Shown here one piece after another: positions 38,419 through 47,151 of a stretch of DNA of 64,000 bases. The DNA is taken from the NCBI RefSeq assembly GCF_003719195.1, contig NZ_CP024996.1, positions 5,553,594 to 5,617,593 on the forward strand, read 5' to 3'. The translations under genes and the position numbers were made by a program. Source of the DNA: Herbaspirillum rubrisubalbicans (GTDB lineage: Bacteria; Pseudomonadota; Gammaproteobacteria; Burkholderiales; Burkholderiaceae_D). Position 1 is the stretch's first letter. Each line of letters starts with the position of its first letter. The notes under the pieces are model-generated. The model was not told the origin of the DNA, ran no database searches, and saw only the letters and a program-made list of their open reading frames with translations.

Positions 38419-40002
38419 TTGATCAGACATGGATTGAAATGGCCTGTGCTGCAAGGCCTGATGCTGTCGGCCACGCTGCTGGCGGCCTCGGTGCAGGCGC
38501 AGAGCAACCAAGGCTTCGACCTCAACCAGGCCGTGGCGCGCGCCCAGACGCTGGCGGCCAAGCCCTACCAGAAACCGGTGAGCAATCTCTCGCCGACCTT
38601 TGCGGCAATGCAGTTCGCCGATTACATGAAGATCCAGCCCAAGAGCGATAAGTTCGAATGGCGCAACCAGCCCACGCCCTTCAAGCTGGCCTTCTATCAC
38701 CAGGGGATGCAGTTCAATGCGCCGGTGGTGATCCACGAGATCGTCGATGGCCGCGTGCAGGACGTGGGCTACAGCACCGATCGCTTCGACTTCGGCGACC
38801 TCAAGCTGGCCCGCGAAAGCACGGCGCACCTGGGGTATGCGGGCTTCCGCGTGGTCTATCCCATCAATCGCGATGACAAGGAAGATGAAATCATGAGCGT
38901 GCTGGGCGCGAGCTATTTCCGCGTCATCGGCAAGGGCCAGGTGTATGGCCTGTCGGCACGCGGGCTGGCGATCGACACGGCCATGATGAGTGGCGAGGAA
39001 TTCCCGCACTTCACCGAATTCTGGATCCAGCGCCCGGCACCGGGCGAGAAGCAACTAACGTTCTATGCGCTGCTGGATTCGCCGCGCGCCACCGGCGCCT
39101 ACAAGTTTACGCTCACGCCAGGCAAGGATGCCCTGCTCGACGTACAGGCCCGTGTGTTCCTGCGCGGCGAGGTGGCGCGACTGGGCATTGCGCCGCTGAC
39201 CAGCATGTTCCTGTTCGGCCCCAACCAGCAATCCTCGCGACGCAACTTCCGTCCGGCCATCCATGATTCGAACGGACTGGCGATCCATACCGGCAGCGGC
39301 GAATGGCTGTGGCGTCCGCTCAACGATCCGCAGAACGTCGAGGTCAGTTCCTTCGAAGTCACCAACCCGCGCGGCTTTGGCCTGTTGCAACGGGGGCGTG
39401 ACTTCTCCGACTACGAAGACCTGAAGGATCGCTATGACCTGCGTCCTTCGGCCTGGATCGAGCCGCGCGGCGACTGGGGCAAAGGGGCGGTGCAACTGGT
39501 GGAAATCCCCACCGCCGACGAAACCAACGACAACATCGTGGCCTACTGGCTGCCGGCGCAATTGCCGGCGCGGGGTACGCCGGTGGCTTACGACTATCGC
39601 ATCCACTGGACCATGGATGAGCCGGCCATCCTCAACAACGAGGTGGGCTGGGTCAAGCAGACCTTCCATACCGATGGCGAACTCACGCAGGCCAACCTGA
39701 TCCGCGCCTTCGATGGCACCACGGCGCTGCTGGTGGACTTCACCGGTGGGCCGCTGGGCAATCTGCCCGCAGGGACGGCGGTTCAGCCGCAGGTGAACGT
39801 TTCCAACAATGGCGAACTGATCGATGCCCAATTGCAGCCCAATCCGGCCATCAATGGCTGGCGTCTGACCCTGCGGGTGAAGATTCGTAACGTGGCGCAG
39901 GCGGTGGAATTGCGTGCCGCGCTGACCGCCAATGGCAAGCCGCTCACCGAGACCTGGAGCTACCAGTTGCCGCCGCGCTCGGATGTACAGCGGACCTTCT
40001 GA
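38419..40002 (+). CDS. opgG: Osmoregulated periplasmic glucan biosynthesis protein OpgG
   Basis: Translation most likely starts at TTG 38419, seven bases after GTGGAG, giving a clean Sec signal peptide (cleaved after ASVQA). The ATG at 38365 would put non-signal sequence in front. The mature 500 or so residues begin FDLNQAVARAQTLAAKPYQ, with conserved LAFYHQGMQFNAPVVIHEI, YPINRDDKEDEIMSVLGASYFR and a C-terminal domain from about 390. OpgG acts in the periplasm on linear beta-1,2-glucan made by OpgH. The opgH gene is not in view. A terminator lies 42 bases after the stop. Confidence 0.93.
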   Translation: MIRHGLKWPVLQGLMLSATLLAASVQAQSNQGFDLNQAVARAQTLAAKPYQKPVSNLSPTFAAMQFADYMKIQPKSDKFEWRNQPTPFKLAFYHQGMQFNAPVVIHEIVDGRVQDVGYSTDRFDFGDLKLARESTAHLGYAGFRVVYPINRDDKEDEIMSVLGASYFRVIGKGQVYGLSARGLAIDTAMMSGEEFPHFTEFWIQRPAPGEKQLTFYALLDSPRATGAYKFTLTPGKDALLDVQARVFLRGEVARLGIAPLTSMFLFGPNQQSSRRNFRPAIHDSNGLAIHTGSGEWLWRPLNDPQNVEVSSFEVTNPRGFGLLQRGRDFSDYEDLKDRYDLRPSAWIEPRGDWGKGAVQLVEIPTADETNDNIVAYWLPAQLPARGTPVAYDYRIHWTMDEPAILNNEVGWVKQTFHTDGELTQANLIRAFDGTTALLVDFTGGPLGNLPAGTAVQPQVNVSNNGELIDAQLQPNPAINGWRLTLRVKIRNVAQAVELRAALTANGKPLTETWSYQLPPRSDVQRTF

Positions 40003-40043
40003 GATCGTCCCCTCACCCTGCCGTAAATTATTTATATCAAAGC

Positions 40044-40075
40044 AAAAGGGCTGCTCCGTAGGGGGCAGCCCTTTT
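40044..40075. terminator. Terminator between opgG and parB
   Basis: The arms AAAAGGGCTGC and GCAGCCCTTTT enclose a ten-base loop, with T residues on the right. It can serve the converging opgG and parB messages. Confidence 0.88.
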
Positions 40076-40120
40076 GCTTTGGCACGTGTGTCAGATGCAA
40101 GAGATGCGAAAGAGGCGCGA

Positions 40121-41032
40121 TCAGCTCTGCACCGACTCCCCGCGCAGACGGGCGATGACGCCATCGAGCGCATCGAGATCGTTGAAGTTGATGATCAACT
40201 GCCCCTTGTTGCGCGCCCCGGTCTTGATGCTGACCTGGGTCGCCAGCAGGTCCGAGAGTTCTTCTTCCAGGCGGGCGATGTCGCGCGACTTGTCCTTGGC
40301 TTCACGCGGCTTGGCGGCCTGTTCGGCAGCGGCGCGGGTGACCAGCTTTTCGGCATCGCGCACCGACATGCGCTTGGCCACGATCTGGTTGGCCAGCTGG
40401 ATCTGGGTCGCCGAATCCACCGCCAGCAAGGCACGGGCGTGGCCCATGTCGATGTCGCCGGCCATGAGCATGGTCTGCACCGGCTTGGCCAGGTTCAACA
40501 GGCGCAGCAGGTTGGAGACCGCACTGCGCGAACGCCCCACGGCCAGTGCCGCCTGCTCGTGGGTGAAGGCGAAATCGGTGATGAGACGATGGATGCCCTG
40601 GGCTTCTTCCAGCGGATTCAAATCCTCGCGCTGCATGTTTTCGATCAGGGCCATGGCGGCCGTGGTCTGGTCGTCCACGTTCTTGACCAGCACCGGCACC
40701 TCGGTCAGGCCGGCGATCTTGGCGGCACGGAAGCGCCGTTCGCCGGCGATGATCTCGTAGATGTCGCGACCGTTCTTCTGGCCGATGGCGCGAATCAGGA
40801 TAGGCTGCAGCAAACCCTGTTCCTTGATCGAGGCCGCCAGCTCATTGAGCGCGCCTTCATCCATGCGGGTGCGCGGCTGGTACTTGCCGGCCTGCAGCTC
40901 GGTGACCGCCATCACGGTGGGCAAGCCCTGGGCGGCTTGTGCCTGGACTTCTTCGGTGATGTCGGAAGAACCGCCCAGGAGCGCGTCCAGTCCGCGTCCC
41001 AAGCCCTTGGATTTTTTCGGTAGAGTTGCCAT
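40121..41032 (-). CDS. parB: Chromosome-partitioning protein ParB
   Basis: A 303-residue CTP-dependent DNA clamp. The N-terminal LGRGLDALLG motif is the ParA-activating peptide. The CTP-binding ParB/Srx domain contains YQPRTRMDEGALNELAASIKEQG, GERRFRAAKIAG and ENMQREDLNPLEEAQG. The helix-turn-helix (THEQAALAVGRSRSAVSNLLRLL) binds parS, and the C-terminal segment dimerises. Three candidate parS sites lie 3-6 kb away. It is the last gene of the mnmG-rsmG-lipocalin-lysE-parA-parB series and follows parA by 64 bases. Confidence 0.96.
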   Translation of the reverse strand: MATLPKKSKGLGRGLDALLGGSSDITEEVQAQAAQGLPTVMAVTELQAGKYQPRTRMDEGALNELAASIKEQGLLQPILIRAIGQKNGRDIYEIIAGERRFRAAKIAGLTEVPVLVKNVDDQTTAAMALIENMQREDLNPLEEAQGIHRLITDFAFTHEQAALAVGRSRSAVSNLLRLLNLAKPVQTMLMAGDIDMGHARALLAVDSATQIQLANQIVAKRMSVRDAEKLVTRAAAEQAAKPREAKDKSRDIARLEEELSDLLATQVSIKTGARNKGQLIINFNDLDALDGVIARLRGESVQS

Positions 41033-41096
41033 GCGATTGCCTGATGAAAACGATGCGTGATGACTACGCCGGTTACAGCGCGAATTACGGCGCGAA

Positions 41097-41867
41097 TTAC
41101 AGCGTCTTGATGCGCTCGACCATTTCCGCGCCGAACGCGATATAGGCCTGCGCGCCCTTGGAGAGCGGATCGAAGGTCACGCCCGGCAGACCATACGAGG
41201 GCGCTTCGGCCAGTCGCACATTGCGCGGGATGACGGTCTTGAAGACCTTGTCGCCGAAGTGCTGTTCCAACTGGTCCGAGACCTGTTGCGACAGCGTCAT
41301 GCGCGGGTCGAACATCACACGCAACAGGCCAATGACCTTCAGTTCCGGGTTCAGCTTGGCGTGCACCTTCTTGATGGTGTTGACCAGGTCCGACAGCCCT
41401 TCCAGCGCGTAGTACTCGCACTGCATCGGAATGATGACGCCATGCGCCGAGCACAGGCCGTTCAAGGTCAGCATGGACAGCGCCGGCGGGCAGTCGATGA
41501 GGATGAAATCGTAGTCGTCGGCGACCTGGGCGAAGGCATTCTTCAAGCGCGCTTCGCGCTGTTCCAGTTCCACCATTTCCACTTCGGCGCCGGCCAGTTC
41601 GCGGTTGGCCGGCAGCACATCGAAGCCGCCGGCCTCAGAATGCTTGCGCACGCTGCGAATGTCGGACATGCCCAGCAGCACTTCATAGATCGAGCCTTCC
41701 AGGGTCGCCTTGTTCACGCCCGAACCCATGGTGGCATTGCCCTGCGGGTCGAGGTCGGCCAGCAGCACGCGCTGGTTCAGTTGTGCCAGCCCAGCCGCGA
41801 GATTGACTGCGGTAGTGGTCTTGCCTACGCCACCTTTCTGGTTGGCGACACAAAATATTTTTGCCAT
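41097..41867 (-). CDS. parA: Chromosome-partitioning ATPase ParA
   Basis: A 256-residue P-loop ATPase with the deviant Walker A KGGVGKTTTAVNLAAGLA at residues 11-28. Walker A' is VLLADLDPQGNATMGSG, and Walker B is DFILIDCPPALSMLTL. The protein forms a nucleotide-dependent dimer that moves ParB-parS complexes over the nucleoid. The transcript probably continues from mnmG through rsmG, with the lysE-type gene ending 18 bases before the parA start. Confidence 0.96.
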   Translation of the reverse strand: MAKIFCVANQKGGVGKTTTAVNLAAGLAQLNQRVLLADLDPQGNATMGSGVNKATLEGSIYEVLLGMSDIRSVRKHSEAGGFDVLPANRELAGAEVEMVELEQREARLKNAFAQVADDYDFILIDCPPALSMLTLNGLCSAHGVIIPMQCEYYALEGLSDLVNTIKKVHAKLNPELKVIGLLRVMFDPRMTLSQQVSDQLEQHFGDKVFKTVIPRNVRLAEAPSYGLPGVTFDPLSKGAQAYIAFGAEMVERIKTL

Positions 41868-41885
41868 ATCGTTGTTATGTGAGCG

Positions 41886-42518
41886 TTATTGCGTGGTCAA
41901 CTTGATGCCGAAGCCGATCAGGAAAATCCCTGCCGCGCGCGAAGCCAACTTGGCGATGGTGCGATTGCGGGCCATGCGCCGGGCGGCGGCATTGCCCACG
42001 AAAATCAGGAAGCTGCCATACAGGAAGGTGCAGCAACTGATGACGGCGCCCATCGTCACGAAGGTCAGCGCGCCCTGTTGCGTATCACGATCCAGGAACA
42101 GCGGGAAGAACGCCATGTAAAACACGATGGCTTTCGGGTTGAACAAGGTGACCAAAAAACCGCGGCGGAATTCTGCGGCATTGGAAAAGGGTACGACTGT
42201 ACCACCGCCCTCGCCTCTTGCAAACAAGAGACGGCCTCCGAGGTAGGCCAGATAGGCCGCGCCCATATACTGCATCCCGTGGAACAGCAGCGGATTGGCG
42301 TGCAGCAAGGCGGCCACGCCGGCGGCCGCCAGGAACATCAGCACCACGTCACCCAGCATCAGGCCGGCCTGTGCCATGAAGCCACCACGCAAGCCGCCCT
42401 TGGCCGAGCAGGTCAGCACGCAGAAGGTGCCGGGGCCGGGCAGCAGCAGGAACAACATCGTCCCAGCAATCAGTTTCCAGATGTCTGTGATGCCGAGGGC
42501 ATGAAAGATCTCCTGCAT
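41886..42518 (-). CDS. LysE/RhtB-family amino-acid exporter
   Basis: The start is ATG at 42518 behind AAGGAGA (MQEIFHALGITDIWKLIAG). The 210-residue protein has six membrane helices and the family start PGPGTFCVLTCSAKGGLRGGF near residue 28. It exports an amino acid or homoserine-like compound. It is unusual between rsmG and parA, where most betaproteobacteria have no extra genes. It probably shares the mnmG-parB transcript. Confidence 0.85.
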   Translation of the reverse strand: MQEIFHALGITDIWKLIAGTMLFLLLPGPGTFCVLTCSAKGGLRGGFMAQAGLMLGDVVLMFLAAAGVAALLHANPLLFHGMQYMGAAYLAYLGGRLLFARGEGGGTVVPFSNAAEFRRGFLVTLFNPKAIVFYMAFFPLFLDRDTQQGALTFVTMGAVISCCTFLYGSFLIFVGNAAARRMARNRTIAKLASRAAGIFLIGFGIKLTTQ

Positions 42519-42620
42519 GGTGGGTCTCCTTGATTGTGTGGGCCTGGGTGATGGTCCCGCGCGGCTATGCTGCACTGAGGTCCGCAGCGGTCCTCAGAGG
42601 TCTGATATCAGAGCGCCCCT

Positions 42621-43166
42621 TCAGGGCTGGCTCTTGACCACCCGCGAGGTATCGAAGCCTTGCTTGGTGGCGTTGTTGAGGGCAGTTTCGTATTGCTCAT
42701 CACTGATGGTGGGCGTGCGCGAGAGAATCCACAGGTATTCGCGCGAGGGGCTGCCTACGGTGGCCAGGGTGTATTGCGCATCCAGGTCCATGATCCAGTA
42801 GTCGCCCCACACCATCGGAATCCAGGACAGCCAGGCCGGTGCGAAACGCACTTCCAGCTTGCTGTTGTTGCTACCCGGGACCACCCGTGCCACCCCCTTG
42901 GCTTCATCGATGCCCTCGGCGGTCTTGCAGCGGTTGGTGACATCGATCATGCCATCATCGCGCGCGATGTATTCGGCGCTGGTGCCGGAAATGCATTTCT
43001 TTTGGAAGCTGTTGGGCAGCTTGGCGATCTCGTACCACTTGCCGGCGTAGCGCTTCAAGTCCACCGAGGGCACGGTCTTGACCTCCTGGGCGTGGCCTGC
43101 AGGCAGGCTGGCATAGGCGGCCAGCAAGACCATGGCGGCCACCAGGGCCGGTTTGCATTTGTTCAT
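42621..43166 (-). CDS. Bacterial lipocalin (Blc-like)
   Basis: A 181-residue exported protein. Its ATG (43166) overlaps the rsmG stop as TGATG, a layout for coupled translation. Residues 1-27 are a signal peptide (AHAQE). The lipocalin motif is LKRYAGKWYEIAKLPNSFQKKC near residue 38, with a second conserved segment WGDYWIMDLDAQYTLA and the C-terminal REYLWILSRTPTISDEQY. Blc-type lipocalins bind fatty acids or lysophospholipids and may repair the envelope. There is no lipobox Cys at the cleavage site, so it is probably periplasmic rather than outer-membrane-anchored. Confidence 0.9.
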   Translation of the reverse strand: MNKCKPALVAAMVLLAAYASLPAGHAQEVKTVPSVDLKRYAGKWYEIAKLPNSFQKKCISGTSAEYIARDDGMIDVTNRCKTAEGIDEAKGVARVVPGSNNSKLEVRFAPAWLSWIPMVWGDYWIMDLDAQYTLATVGSPSREYLWILSRTPTISDEQYETALNNATKQGFDTSRVVKSQP

Positions 43167-43828
43167 CAGGTCGCTCTTTCCATGAAGATGAGATGCCGTT
43201 CGGCATCCAGGCCCGGTACCTGCAAAGGCTGCACATGCTGCACCTGCCAGCCTGCCGGCAACCGGTCGATTTCCTCTTGCGGCAGCACCCCCTTGAGGGC
43301 GATGTACTTGCCGCCTGGTTGCAGGAGGTGGTTCGACCATGTGATGAAGTCCTTCAGTTCCGCAAAGGCGCGCGAAGTGATGACATCATATTGTTGCTCG
43401 ACAGGCAACTGCTCGACACGGGCATGGAGTACCGTCACATTGCCCAACTGCAATTGCGCCTTGACCTGGTTGAGGAAGGCGGTCTTCTTCTGCACCGTAT
43501 CGACCAGGGTAATCTTCATCTGCGGCTGCGCCTGGGCGGCCCAGATGGCCAGGACGATGCCGGGCAGACCACCACCGGCCCCCACATCCAGCACACGCTG
43601 GGCGCCGGCAAAGGCCGACACCGCCGCGAGCGAATCGAGCAGATGGTGCGTCACCATCTGCGCCGGGTCACGCAAGGCGGTCAGGTTGTAGACCTTGTTC
43701 CACTTGGCCAGCAGTGCCTGATAGGCCATCAGCTGGTCGAGCTGGGCTGCGGACAGCGTCAGGCCCATAGCCGTGGCGCCTTCTTTCAGGGTGCGGGTCA
43801 AATCGTTCAGGTCTGCAGTGTTGCTCAT
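43166..43828 (-). CDS. rsmG: 16S rRNA m7G527 methyltransferase RsmG
   Basis: The start is ATG at 43828 (MSNTADLNDLTRTLKEGATAM). The 220-residue protein has the SAM-binding motif VLDVGAGGGLPGIVLAIWAA near residue 78 and the conserved block NLTALRDPAQMVTHHLLDSLA, with ITSRAFAELKDFITW near residue 145. It methylates G527 of 16S rRNA. It follows mnmG by 52 bases, the usual gidA-gidB order. Confidence 0.95.
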   Translation of the reverse strand: MSNTADLNDLTRTLKEGATAMGLTLSAAQLDQLMAYQALLAKWNKVYNLTALRDPAQMVTHHLLDSLAAVSAFAGAQRVLDVGAGGGLPGIVLAIWAAQAQPQMKITLVDTVQKKTAFLNQVKAQLQLGNVTVLHARVEQLPVEQQYDVITSRAFAELKDFITWSNHLLQPGGKYIALKGVLPQEEIDRLPAGWQVQHVQPLQVPGLDAERHLIFMERAT

Positions 43829-43880
43829 CCGTGATGCCTTGGTATTGATCTGGTTCGAGGGCGATGCCCGGAATTTTTCT

Positions 43881-45809
43881 TCATGCAGCCTGGTTACCGG
43901 CACTAACCGGCTGTTTCAGGCCGCCCTTCTTCAGGTGTACCAGCAGCAGCGACAGCGCCGCCGGGGTGACACCGGAAATGCGGGAAGCCTGGCCCAGGGT
44001 TTCCGGGCGATGCTTGTTCAGTTTCTGGCGCACTTCGATGGACAGCGCCTTGACCTCCATGTAATCGAGGTCGGCCGGCAGCTTCAGGTTTTCATTGTGA
44101 TCCTGGCGGCTGATCTCGTTGGCCTGGCGGGCGATGTAGCCGGCGTACTTGACCTGGATCTCGACCTGCTCGCGCACCGGGCCATCTTCGATGCCGGGGC
44201 CGGCCAGGCTCTGACCTTCGGTGCCGGTTAGGCCCATCAGGCTATCGTAGCTGACGTTGGGACGGCGCAGCAGGTCCAGCAGATTGTATTCACGCTCGAT
44301 GGCCTTGCCTAGCACGCGCTCGGCTTCGGGGGCGGCCAGGATGCGGGGATTGACCCAGGTGAACTTGAGGCGTTCCATTTCACGTGAAACAGCTTCACGC
44401 TTGCGGTCGAAAGCTTCCCATTGCGCATCACCGACGCAGCCGAGTTCGCGACCGATTTCGGTCAGGCGCAGGTCGGCATTGTCTTCGCGCAGCGAAAGGC
44501 GATATTCGGCGCGGCTGGTGAACATGCGGTACGGCTCCTGCACGCCTTGCGTGACCAGATCATCGACCAGCACGCCCAGGTAAGCCTCATCGCGGCGCGG
44601 GGTCCAGGCTTCACGGCCCTGGGTCTGCAAGGCGGCATTGATGCCGGCCAACATGCCCTGGGCGGCGGCTTCTTCATATCCGGTGGTGCCATTGATCTGG
44701 CCGGCGAAGAACAGGCCTTGCACCTGGCGGGTTTCCAGCGAGGATTTCAGGCCGCGCGGGTCGTAATAGTCATATTCGATGGCATAGCCGGGACGCAGGA
44801 TATGGGCGTTTTCCATGCCCTTCATCGAGCGTACCAGTTCCAGCTGCACGTCGAAGGGCAGGCTGGTGGAGATGCCATTGGGGTAGAACTCGTGGGTGGT
44901 CAAGCCCTCGGGTTCCAGGTAGATCTGGTGCGAATCCTTGCTGGCGAAGCGGTGGATCTTGTCTTCGATGGAGGGGCAGTAACGCGGGCCCACGCCTTCG
45001 ATCACGCCGGTGTACATGGGGCTGCGATCCAGGCCACCACGGATGATGTCGTGGGTGCGGCTATTGGTATGGGTGATCCAGCACGGCATCTGACGCGGGT
45101 GCATGGCGGCATTGCCCATGACGGAGAACACCGGCACCGGGTCCAGGTCGCCCGGCTGCTCTTCCAGGATGGCCAGGTTGATGGTGCGGCCATCGATGCG
45201 CGGCGGGGTACCGGTCTTCAGGCGCCCTTGCGGCAGCTTCAATTCCTTCAGGCGCGCCGACAGCGAAACGGCCGGCGGATCACCGGCACGGCCACCGGAA
45301 TAATTGTTCAGGCCGACGTGGATCTTCCCATCCAGGAAAGTCCCCGCGGTCAGCACCACGGCCCTGCCGGCGAAACGGATACCGGCCTGGGTGATGGCGC
45401 CGACGACGCGATCGCCTTCCAGCATCAGGTCATCCACCGCCTGCTGGAACAGCCACAGGTTGGGCTGGTTTTCCAGGCGCGAACGGATCGCCGCCTTGTA
45501 CAGGATGCGGTCGGCCTGGGCGCGGGTGGCGCGCACGGCCGGCCCCTTGGAGGAATTGAGGATGCGGAACTGGATACCGGCTTCATCGGTGGCAATCGCC
45601 ATCGCCCCACCCATGGCATCGACTTCCTTGACCAGGTGGCCCTTGCCGATCCCGCCGATGGAGGGATTGCAGGACATCTGGCCCAAGGTCTCGATGTTGT
45701 GCGTCAGGAGCAGGGTTTTCTGGCCCATGCGTGCTGCGGCCAGTGCAGCTTCGGTGCCGGCGTGACCGCCGCCAACGACAATGACGTCAAATTGTGTGGG
45801 GAATAGCAT
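43881..45809 (-). CDS. mnmG: tRNA uridine-34 carboxymethylaminomethyl synthesis enzyme MnmG
   Basis: A 642-residue FAD/NADH-dependent enzyme that works with MnmE on tRNA wobble uridine. The N-terminal FAD site is [22 protein letters not shown], followed by [21 protein letters not shown] (about 46) and [11 protein letters not shown] (about 204), and the C-terminal tRNA-binding helices are complete. The product is later completed by MnmC in this same window. A degenerate parS site lies inside the gene at 44376-44391. It heads the mnmG-rsmG-par series, with two perfect parS sites just upstream of its start. Confidence 0.96.
   Translation of the reverse strand: MLFPTQFDVIVVGGGHAGTEAALAAARMGQKTLLLTHNIETLGQMSCNPSIGGIGKGHLVKEVDAMGGAMAIATDEAGIQFRILNSSKGPAVRATRAQADRILYKAAIRSRLENQPNLWLFQQAVDDLMLEGDRVVGAITQAGIRFAGRAVVLTAGTFLDGKIHVGLNNYSGGRAGDPPAVSLSARLKELKLPQGRLKTGTPPRIDGRTINLAILEEQPGDLDPVPVFSVMGNAAMHPRQMPCWITHTNSRTHDIIRGGLDRSPMYTGVIEGVGPRYCPSIEDKIHRFASKDSHQIYLEPEGLTTHEFYPNGISTSLPFDVQLELVRSMKGMENAHILRPGYAIEYDYYDPRGLKSSLETRQVQGLFFAGQINGTTGYEEAAAQGMLAGINAALQTQGREAWTPRRDEAYLGVLVDDLVTQGVQEPYRMFTSRAEYRLSLREDNADLRLTEIGRELGCVGDAQWEAFDRKREAVSREMERLKFTWVNPRILAAPEAERVLGKAIEREYNLLDLLRRPNVSYDSLMGLTGTEGQSLAGPGIEDGPVREQVEIQVKYAGYIARQANEISRQDHNENLKLPADLDYMEVKALSIEVRQKLNKHRPETLGQASRISGVTPAALSLLLVHLKKGGLKQPVSAGNQAA
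44376..44391. promoter_or_regulatory. Degenerate parS site inside mnmG
   Basis: CATTTCACGTGAAACA differs from the palindrome TGTTTCACGTGAAACA in its first two bases. Confidence 0.7.
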
Positions 45810-45982
45810 GATGCGGGCCTCGCGCAGAGGTGAGAACAGAGGCGAGATTATAAGACCTTTTATCCGAGGGGGTCGGGAGCCCGGTCTTGGGCTGTTGGTT
45901 TACCGCACTTCCCTGCCCTGCCGGACACTATCGGCGAGCCATTGCGATAGCTTCGGCTGATCAATGAAACATTCACGGGGAC

Positions 45983-45998
45983 TGTTTCACGTGAAACA
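45983..45998. promoter_or_regulatory. parS centromere site (perfect)
   Basis: TGTTTCACGTGAAACA is an exact 16-base palindrome matching the bacterial parS consensus. It lies 174 bases upstream of the mnmG start, about 5 kb from parB. Confidence 0.93.
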
Positions 45999-46042
45999 GA
46001 GGGCTGGCTTTGCCGCTGGAAGGCATCAAATGAAGAAAAAAA

Positions 46043-46066
46043 CGGAGCCTCTCGGCTCCGCCTTTT
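46043..46066 (-). terminator. Terminator of the TSUP exporter gene
   Basis: The stem CGGAGCC-tctc-GGCTCCG (46043-46060) is followed on the minus strand by a run of T residues (complement of the A run at 46036-46042). It lies between the two parS sites. Confidence 0.85.
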
Positions 46067-46080
46067 ACCAGGGCTTTGGG

Positions 46081-46096
46081 TGTTTCACGTGAAACA
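46081..46096. promoter_or_regulatory. parS centromere site (perfect)
   Basis: A second exact copy of TGTTTCACGTGAAACA, 98 bases from the first and 18 bases beyond the end of the TSUP gene. Confidence 0.93.
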
Positions 46097-46113
46097 TCGC
46101 TGGTGAAGTTTTC

Positions 46114-46875
46114 TTATTTGAGGAAGGCGTCATAACTCGACTTCAAGATCAATGCTCCCACCACGACCAGGAACAACTTGCGCACGAACACGCTGCCATG
46201 CTTCATGGCCAATCGAGTGCCCACCAACGAGCCGCCAATATTGAAGACGGCCATCAGCAAACCCAGTTGCCAGATCACGTGGCCGCTATAGCCGAACCAG
46301 CACAAGGCGGCCAGGTTGGTGGAAATGTTGACGAACTTGGAGACCGCCGAGGCCGACAGGAAGTCATAGCTGAATACGCGCACGAACAGGAAGACCAGGA
46401 AGCTGCCGGTCCCTGGGCCGAATACGCCATCGTAGAAACCGATGACCGCACCGATCAGGGCAGCATAGATCATCTCGCGGCTACCGGTCAGCGTCGGCGC
46501 ATGGGTCGTGCCGAAGTCCTTCTTCTTCAGGGTATAGAGCGCCACCGCGATCAGGACGAAGGGCAAGGCCTTGCGGATCAGATCAGTGGGAATATGGGTG
46601 ACCACATAGGCGCCGAAGAAGGAACAGGCAAACGCCGCCATCGCTGCCGGGGTGACCGTACTCCAGCGCACCGCTACCTTGCGGGCAAAATTGATGGCCG
46701 CCGCGCTGGTGCCCATCACCCCGGCGACCTTGTTGGTCCCAAGCAGGGTCGCCGGCGCCGTGTTAGGAAAGACCGAGAACAGCGTCGGCACCAGGACCAG
46801 GCCACCGCCGCCGACCACGGCATCGATCAAGCCAGCCACGAAGGCTGCGCCACACAGGACCAGGTCATCAAGCAT
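46114..46875 (-). CDS. TSUP (TauE/SafE) family membrane transporter
   Basis: A 253-residue protein with about eight membrane helices and the paired TauE/SafE pattern. The first half has DAVVGGGGLVLVPTLFSVFPNTAPATLLGTNKVAGVMGTSAAAINFAR, and the second has GFYDGVFGPGTGSFLVFLFVRVFSYDFLSASAVSKFVNISTNLAAL. Relatives export sulfite, sulfoacetate or other anions. Its substrate cannot be told, and the organosulfur cluster at 2.5-6.4 kb is too far away to be called a partner. It is transcribed toward the parS region and ends at the terminator there. Confidence 0.88.
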   Translation of the reverse strand: MLDDLVLCGAAFVAGLIDAVVGGGGLVLVPTLFSVFPNTAPATLLGTNKVAGVMGTSAAAINFARKVAVRWSTVTPAAMAAFACSFFGAYVVTHIPTDLIRKALPFVLIAVALYTLKKKDFGTTHAPTLTGSREMIYAALIGAVIGFYDGVFGPGTGSFLVFLFVRVFSYDFLSASAVSKFVNISTNLAALCWFGYSGHVIWQLGLLMAVFNIGGSLVGTRLAMKHGSVFVRKLFLVVVGALILKSSYDAFLK

Positions 46876-47085
46876 GATCGCCCTCCCCTGTGGATAAGAA
46901 CAAATCGGGAACGCGAGGCGATACTGCTGAAGCCGGGGTGTGCATAAGATAAGACGCAGTCAAGGTGGGATAAAGGCCGGCCCACATTCTACCGCCCTGC
47001 TTTGTACAGCATCAGCAACAGCAGCCACCCCTTAGCGTCTGTTGCGAAACATCCCGGCCCTGTTCTGCCCACCAAAGTCTGTGGA

Positions 47086-47131
47086 CAAAAAATTACCGCC
47101 GGGAAATCACCTTTCGGTGACTTGCCGGCGG
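47086..47131 (-). terminator. Terminator of the branched-chain amino-acid ABC operon
   Basis: A long imperfect stem (ACCGCCGG outer arm, AATCACC inner arm, TTTC loop, mates at 47116-47131) lies 20 bases after the livM stop. On the minus strand it runs into AATTTTTTG. Confidence 0.9.
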
Positions 47132-47151
47132 TTTGCGGATCGGCAAAGAGC

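Larger units (their letters stand above)
45810..46113. other. 304-base gap with two parS sites and a terminator
   Basis: No gene is present. The gap holds the mnmG promoter region, two perfect parS sites and the terminator of the TSUP exporter gene, which are listed separately. Confidence 0.85.
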
